This document shows, piece after piece, positions 57,696-64,000 of a stretch of 64,000 nucleotides of DNA (position 1 is the stretch's first letter; each line of letters opens with the position of its first letter). The stretch spans positions 4,546,001 to 4,610,000 of the forward strand of contig OU744737.1 of assembly GCA_916613615.1 (NCBI GenBank), in the 5' to 3' direction. This DNA comes from Steromphala cineraria. Its lineage: Eukaryota > Mollusca > Gastropoda > Trochida > Trochidae. The translations under genes were made by a program, and so were the position numbers. The notes below the pieces were generated by a model. It had not been told where the DNA came from and searched no databases. It saw nothing but the letters and a program-made list of their open reading frames with translations.

Positions 57696-58299
57696 AGGGG
57701 CAGCAGCACGTTTTTAGGGGGAATATAAGGTGATGTCCGCAATGTGAAAATAAATGGTTCCAATTGAAAGACACTGTATTGAAACTTAATAGAGCGGCAA
57801 TAAATCAAATATATAATGTAAAGTTTAGCCATGCGATTCCCTTTCCTTACATAAAATGAATTTAACGTATTCACATAAACATGACAGCCAATGGATTTAA
57901 TGTAAATCGTTTTAATTAGTTCTCTGACTATGGATAATTGGTACTATTAAAATAATACATTTAGCATTGTTAATTATTCACAAAAAATAGTTTCTTTTCA
58001 TTATATCCAGGATCGAAATTGGTCCGCATTTATCTAATTCATTTTTTACACTCTGTAAATTTGTAATTCAGAGTTACCTCCCTTGTGGAAAGCACATGTA
58101 AACACAAACTCAAACAGCATTAAAAAAACAAGAAGAAAAGATGAAGCTTTGGAAAGAAAAGCCAAACATCTTTTGTGGTATTTTATGCTGTGCAAATACA
58201 AAGCACCGTTGACTCCTCTGCTCAATTACAAGCATCAACGTACAATTATCAGTGAAAAATTGAAAATATAAAATTTTCAAAAAAAGTGCTACTGTCCTT
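57696..58299. mobile_element. TTAA-flanked MITE with a roughly 250-bp insertion
   Basis: Ends AGGGGCAGCAGCACGTTTTT and AAAGTGCTACTGTCC, with TTAA at both edges. The left half matches 27838. At about 57980 unrelated sequence (including GAGTTACCTCCCTTG) is inserted before the family body resumes near 58236. Confidence 0.8.
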
Positions 58300-58303
58300 T
58301 TAA

Positions 58304-59960
58304 TAGTAGCTTTGTTAAATCCACGCAGGGATAGCACAGCCATAACAGTTAGGCAATTCACTTAAAAGAAACTCAATGATACACGTACTTTAATTAATAC
58401 CTCGACAAATGCTTCTTCTCCTATAGATGAGAAAAAGGACAAGTTCATACGATAACTCTAGGTCAGTGACGTGCGAACATATAAATCTTCCTATAATGTA
58501 TTCAGAATTGGTCCGTGTTAAAATCCAGACTTCTAGTTTTTAAACACTCATCAAAGCTATTTTTGCTTTATGAGTCAAACGACTGACTAGATAAATCTTG
58601 ACAAATAAATAAATTACAAAGTAACAAAGTACAAAGATATATACGATAAATAATGAAATCTTCATATGTTGCATAACGAACGACCTGTTGGAGATTAACC
58701 CTGATTTATGTTGTAACGCGAGGACATTTCTCAAATACTTGGTGCAGTTTTTATTTCATGTCTGTTCAAAACGAGTGTTATCCTTTCTTATTTCGCTGTA
58801 TCATATCTTTTCAGTAGATTTCGGACCATGAGTTATTATTCCAATATGTGATTACGAATGAAAGCATATGTTTCAAAACTTGTGAAGCTTGACAATAATG
58901 CATTTTTAAAATTATTTTAAAAGATTTTCACATTTTGTAGTTTATTCGACAACAACAGTAAAATATATCGATATTGTTTGTTTGACGCTTATTAAGTTTT
59001 GTTTATAGGACTTTGTCACAAATTGATAAATTTGTTTACATCTAGACGTACAGACTGCTGCTGCAAATTGTAATTTGAATCGTCTTAGTATAAAGACATA
59101 TAACATTTGTATGATCGAAAAGCGGACAATATGTAGCTGCGTACCTTGTTTGTTCCCTTACCTGCGTATTCTAGTGCAAATATAATTGTAATATGTAATT
59201 TAGAATGTATTTTAGGCATCCTAGCATTCTAGCGAAAACGAAACGGATATGATTGAAATTTCACTACATAAGTAAAGATTCAGTTTGCGTTAACATTTTC
59301 GATGTCATAACCTATAACCGTAACAAATGTCCAGGGCATGGACATGACCAAGAGTTAAAAAATCGAAAAAGACTATTTCTTTTCTCAACAAAATCCTTAA
59401 TAAGTGATCGACAGCTTTAGATCTAAGTAATATTAGCAATCCGGCAATGCAAATGGGCTGATATTTATATTTTTTTATTTTAAAATGATTTAGCGTATTT
59501 GCTAGCTGGCAATGACAAAGGATGATTGCACATCGCACAGATACTAACGTGGCGAATAATAATCACAAAGTAAGAGCATCATAAATGTCAATATTTACGA
59601 AAATCCTCATGCAAGGGGAGGTACATGTAACTCTTTTTTTTTAATCAAACTCTTTTGCACTAATTTCTTCATTATTTCCAAATAATTAAGAAATAGTGAT
59701 TTTTTGTCAATCATAAAACTAAAATCATTTCATGCAACCAAAATAAAATCAATATACTGATATTTTTCTTATCAGTATCCAAAACAAGATTTGTTTTTCA
59801 CAATGCACACTGTTATTGAGAACAGGCCATAAGCTATCATATCTTTCTTCCGTTCACACCGTGAGTGAGCAACTATGAACTGTTTGTGACAACGAATTTG
59901 ATTGATCAAATCGCGAGATTATTTGCATACGAAAGGTCACCGGGACGACCTCACACAATG
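58304..59960. other. Non-coding stretch
   Basis: Nothing recognised. Confidence 0.5.
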
Positions 59961-59962
59961 GT

Positions 59963-60022
59963 CAATCTTAGATCAACAGTATGACAAAATAAGAATCTGC
60001 TGATCTAAATTTATTTAGATTG
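59963..60022. mobile_element. 60-bp mini-MITE
   Basis: Shortened relative of 33821-33906: AGATCAACAG and CTGATCTAAATTTATTTAGA ends around TATGACAAAAT. No target duplication remains. Confidence 0.7.
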
Positions 60023-61100
60023 ATTTAATACCAAATGGTAGTTTTTGCAACGCCAAATGAGAATTCATTAAACCAACTCCAGGTCCCTGTGTATTCCAGG
60101 GCAGGTAAGTCTGTCTGTATTACAAATGTGTCATCTTCTCACGGCAAGGTGAAAACGTATCGAGCAACTCTCCTCGTTTAGACCTTGCCATCACAAGGCA
60201 GAAAACCGGTGATCCGGAGCAGCGACACCTATCGTGATCACGAGTTACGCCCCTTGCCAGCTCTTTGAACAATAGGCAATGAAATCGCCGTTTACATTCG
60301 GAACAAATTCAAAATACTAACAGACGATCTTTTTGAAAACTATCTGAGTGAAATTAAATATCAAACTTCAGTCCGCATGGTTGTTTTCTTGTTTTTGATG
60401 AGCACCGAGAATGCAGAGAAAATAAAAATTAATGTATCATTCAAGTAAAGTGTTTCTCTCCCTTGTAAAACGCAAGTATTTTTTAAATCATTTAACAAGC
60501 TGTCTTCTGATTGGACTATTCTACTTCCGTGTAGCGGGTCGAAACGCTAGCACAGAAATTATGGTCATTGATGTCAAGGGAGGATCGGAAAGGTTCAGAA
60601 ACTCTTTCGTTTCGCCCGTGACGTTGTAAAGATGCAAATGTGTATGTTTTATCATTGTTGTGATTGTTTTTTATCAGTGATTTTTAATCGAACAGTTTGT
60701 GACTTTTTTTCCAGTGATTTTTATCCGAAGTTTGTGACTTATTATTGCGACTTTATTTCCGATCACCTGTGTATACTGCCAAAATAAGTAAGATATTAAC
60801 ATATTCATGATTAATACTTAAGCGGGTGCCAATGAAGAAGTTTATCATTATTCGTACATCTTTAAACTTGCATACATCCCCAACTATTGTAGTCCAGTAT
60901 GTACCTTTGGGATTGTTATTTTTGTAGATAATAAAAATTTTAAGCGGCGGGGGGTACGGTTGCACCCGATCAGCTGATTGCAAAAGTAGTACCGCATTAT
61001 GGCGTCACTATCGTTGAACAACCTGCTACACAACACTCTTTGAATAATTTTCAACTGGTTACACAACACTTGTTTCAAATAACCAAAATTTTCTCATGAA
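60023..61100. other. Non-coding stretch with a FLYWCH-element end fragment
   Basis: 60690-60775 has three GTGACTT modules and ends CCGATCACCTGTG, like the right terminus of the 47591 element. No matching left end is seen. The 60432-60629 frame has no domain. Confidence 0.45.
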
Positions 61101-61106
61101 GATATA

Positions 61107-62614
61107 CAGAAAGAAAGGCAGAAGAAACGCCTACGAGTTTTTATAACATAAATAATGGAATATTTTATAAGAAATAATTCATGTTGGAATTTTTGCTTTA
61201 CTGTTACATTTATGAATGTTCTTTTTACTTTAAAATGCAAAGAAACCGTGATTAGGGTCAGTGATTTTCAAGAAAATTAATTTTAAGGAAAATAACGTTC
61301 TGAACATGAAAAACACTTTGTACATTTGGTAAAAGAAGGCAGTGTGCTTTCATATTCGGTCATTCTGATTGTAAATCTAACAAGAATAATGCCAGGATTA
61401 ACGGAGGTAGAGCGAGAAAGAGCTGTTTGGATGATACAGCAAGGTGCGACTCAAGATGAAGTTACGAGAGATCTCCGTTGTCACAAACATACGAATACGA
61501 GACAAGTGACACAACTCCGTGACACAGGAGGGACAGCAGACAGGCCAAAAAGTGGACGTCTACCCGTTACTACAGCCCACGAAGACCGCTACGTCCGGTT
61601 GATCCATCTTCAAAATCGGTTTCTCGCAGTGACTTAATCTGCAGCGATATCACTCCATCAAGTTGTCAGCAAACGCACATTGTCAAGACGCCTAAAACGA
61701 TATGGTCTTCGGACGTAACCTTGACCCCGCGCCACCGACGTGACTGACTGGCGTGGTCACGCACTTAATGAGACAGCAGACTAGGAACTGGGCTTGTGTG
61801 TTGTTCACAGACGAAAGCAAGTTCAAATTGTTCAAATCTGACAGGAGGATACGTGTTGTGGGTCGTTTAGGGAACGTGTCATGCCCGAAACTGTCCAAGA
61901 GCTGAGAGCATTTGGAGGTGGTAGAGTGACGGTTTAGGGAGGCATCTGCGGACACAGGAAGACAGATCTTGTAATTGTAAATGGTAATTCCAGGGATACA
62001 TTCAACAAAGTTCACAACCCATTGTCATTCATTCTTCCAACAGAATCCAAGGACGCTGTTGCAACAGGACAATGCACCGATCCAGACTGCCCGTCAGACG
62101 ACCAACTTCTTGCAAGGGCAAAGTGTTAATCCCATACCATGGCCAGCACTGTCATCTGACCTATATCCCATCGAGCACCTCTGGGATCACTTGGATAGGG
62201 ATATTCGAAAACGACCAGCGCCCCCCTTAGAACAGAAATGAACTTATTCAAGCCCTTCAAGAAGAAAGGAGACGCATCCCTCCTGTTAGCATCAGACGTC
62301 TAACCATGTCAATGCGTCGACGAGTGCGTGCCGGTATTGCTGCTCGTGGTGGTCACATTAAATATTGAACAATCATATTGCTGTAAAATTATAAAACATG
62401 TCATTTCCTAAATACTGATCGAAAACTTAACAGTCTACCGTGTCTAATTTAAGTTCTCACCATTGCGCTGAAACGACATCTCAACTCTTGAAAGTCAGAA
62501 ATGTTGCAAATAAGTGATGTTACTTCATTATGCTAAAATATGGTTGTTATGTTGCTTAAAGTATTTACGTAATCTTACAAAATATCTGGTAGGCGTTTCT
62601 TCTGCCCGGTAGTG
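61107..62614 (+). mobile_element. Tc1-like DNA transposon, inactive (1.5 kb)
   Basis: Inverted ends share GGCAGAAGAAACGCCTAC, about 25 bp including the outer bases, with TA at both edges (61105-61106 and 62615-62616). Size and interior transposase are typical of Tc1. The outermost bases differ between the ends. Confidence 0.85.
61389..62368 (+). pseudogene. Tc1 transposase pseudogene
   Basis: Starts MPGLTEVERERAVWMIQQGA, then a helix-turn-helix region with DRPKSGRLPVTT and HEDRYVRLIHLQNRF, the usual Tc1 N-terminus. The DDE domain survives in pieces: TDESK at about 61810, GGICGHRKTDLVIV, QQDNAPIQTA, and LYPIEHLWDHLDRDIRKRP carrying the third acidic residue. It ends with RVRAGIAARGGHIKY. At least five stops and two frameshifts break the frame. 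Normal length is about 340 residues. Confidence 0.9.
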
Positions 62615-62619
62615 TATTA

Positions 62620-64000
62620 TAAAAATTAGTTCATAACAGTATATTCATATTCTGTGAAGTAAAAGTATATGTTACCTGGAATAGGTACAAAGACATAAAA
62701 TGGAGTCACGTGGCCTACCTTGATTTATTAGCAGACATTTTACACTCATCATGTTATATCATTTGACAAGCTTTACATTCTAAGGGAAAATTAAGAAAAT
62801 CCATGCAGACGCTTTAATTTACTTCGTTAATCCTGAAACCACCATGCATGTCAACTGATGAGAACGTTGCATTATCAACTGCTGTTTTAGTGTTTAACTT
62901 CTGTCAGTCAATTAATATTTATAGCTATGCTATATACAGCTGCGTATCTTTAGATTGTTCACTTTATTATGAATTTTGTATAATTTAAGTTTGGATGTCA
63001 TTTTCAAATAACCCCAGCAGTAGTGACAAAGGATCACCTATTGTCAACGTTTAAAATAATCATTCTTTAACCATATTCTGGGATCCTGTGGTCACTGGTG
63101 CAGAATTTAGAATTGTGATGTTAAACAGACAGATGGTGTCATATTTTAACTCCCGTTTTTTATAATTTAATTATAAAAGTCCATTAAAAAAACTCTCTGA
63201 ATGCAAAGATGCATTATAACTAGTTCCTTACATAAACATATGGATAAACTGTATGACCTGCAGTCGTTCCTTTTTCTAAAAACATATAAATAGTAACTTA
63301 TCGTGAGTAGCTTCGAAGGAAATGCAATAATATTATTATATGTACATTATTTGTATTTACGACGTATTGGTGTGCGTCAGTGCTTTTGACTTTTGTAAAA
63401 CAAATCATTTCTTGATTGTCCATATAGAGAATTCCTACTTGCAAAACCTGTTTTGTTATTTTCATAAGAGCGTACATATCTGTTTAAATTTATCTAAATT
63501 CAACAGCATTTGATGTCTTGAATATTTATAAAGATTTATTCGACAATTATTCAGTTAACAGTTTTTTATGCATGCAAATAAGTTTTGATGTTTTAACCAG
63601 GTTTCCATATTTTATGTAATCCAAGCTATATATAATTTGACAACATGTCTAAATCGATGATAGACGAGACAATCCAAGATGAATTATTTTCATTCAAGTA
63701 AAGTATTTAAATGTCAGGATACACTTCACTAAGTTGACATTATATATTTAGACAACAGTTGTATCGAGAAGACAACCAATGTTCTCCTGAAGTGATGTTC
63801 TGATGATTTCGGAAATTTCAAAATCTTGGTAAGTACTTTTTCTGTATTTTCTATGTATGGAGATTTACAAATATAAAACGATTGGTACATTTCGATTTTT
63901 AATGTGATATACTTACTAACTTTTGCCTTTCACCCAAGAGGGTTATAGGCGTCTGAAAGACTTATCCAGACCCTCCTACCCTGGGCTTGCCTCTTTATTT
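62620..64000. other. Non-coding AT-rich end of the window
   Basis: No gene or clear repeat is seen. Confidence 0.5.

Overview
The window looks like AT-rich, repeat-dense nuclear DNA from a marine invertebrate, most likely a mollusc. This rests on an intact single-exon neuropeptide-type GPCR, tRNA-derived SINEs, Tc1, DIRS-like and Crypton elements, many short inverted-repeat elements (MITEs), and several copies of the short GGGAGGTAAC-type sequence that I recall as common in mollusc genomes. The species cannot be told from the sequence.

Only two long intact reading frames are convincing: a rhodopsin-family neuropeptide-receptor-like GPCR (10944-12140, +) and a Crypton-type tyrosine recombinase with a complete R-K-H-R-H-Y catalytic set (25325-26758, +). 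All other coding matches are decayed mobile-element genes: a LINE ORF2 end (1103-1560, -), pieces of a DIRS-type tyrosine recombinase (41174-42748, -), a FLYWCH finger in a Mutator-like element (48066-48242, +), a Jockey-like reverse transcriptase (52949-53485, +) and a Tc1 transposase (61389-62368, +).

Layout. 0-6 kb: LINE remnant, MITEs, SINEs, foldbacks. 6-8.5 kb: a possible promoter and 5' UTR exon for the GPCR, then a minisatellite of about 25-bp units in two blocks. 10.9-12.5 kb: GPCR. 12.7-24.5 kb: MITEs, foldbacks, purine-rich tracts. 25.3-27.3 kb: Crypton and an adjacent 163-bp palindrome. 27.8-38.2 kb: MITE families, including a Mutator-like one with clean 9-bp target duplications and a nested 86-bp insertion. 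38.6-57.2 kb: a segment bounded by inverted GTATACTG-rich repeats, containing a GC-rich DIRS-like element with its own satellite, a long direct duplication, a FLYWCH element and an RT relic. 57-64 kb: MITEs and a dead Tc1.

The most unusual signal is a set of foldbacks (4.34, 14.8, 23.6 and 27.2 kb) whose arms are inverted repeats except at mirrored slots, where CGAG (ACGAGT/ACTCGT) stays in direct orientation. If one strand folds, each slot gives 5'-CGAG-3' facing 5'-CGAG-3', the context known for sheared tandem G.A pairs. In the best case four of the five arm mismatches are these positions and the fifth is a G.T wobble on the same strand. TGACGTCA-type sequences lie near several of these foldbacks and at both flanks of the Crypton. 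The element relationships are inference; the alignments were read by eye.
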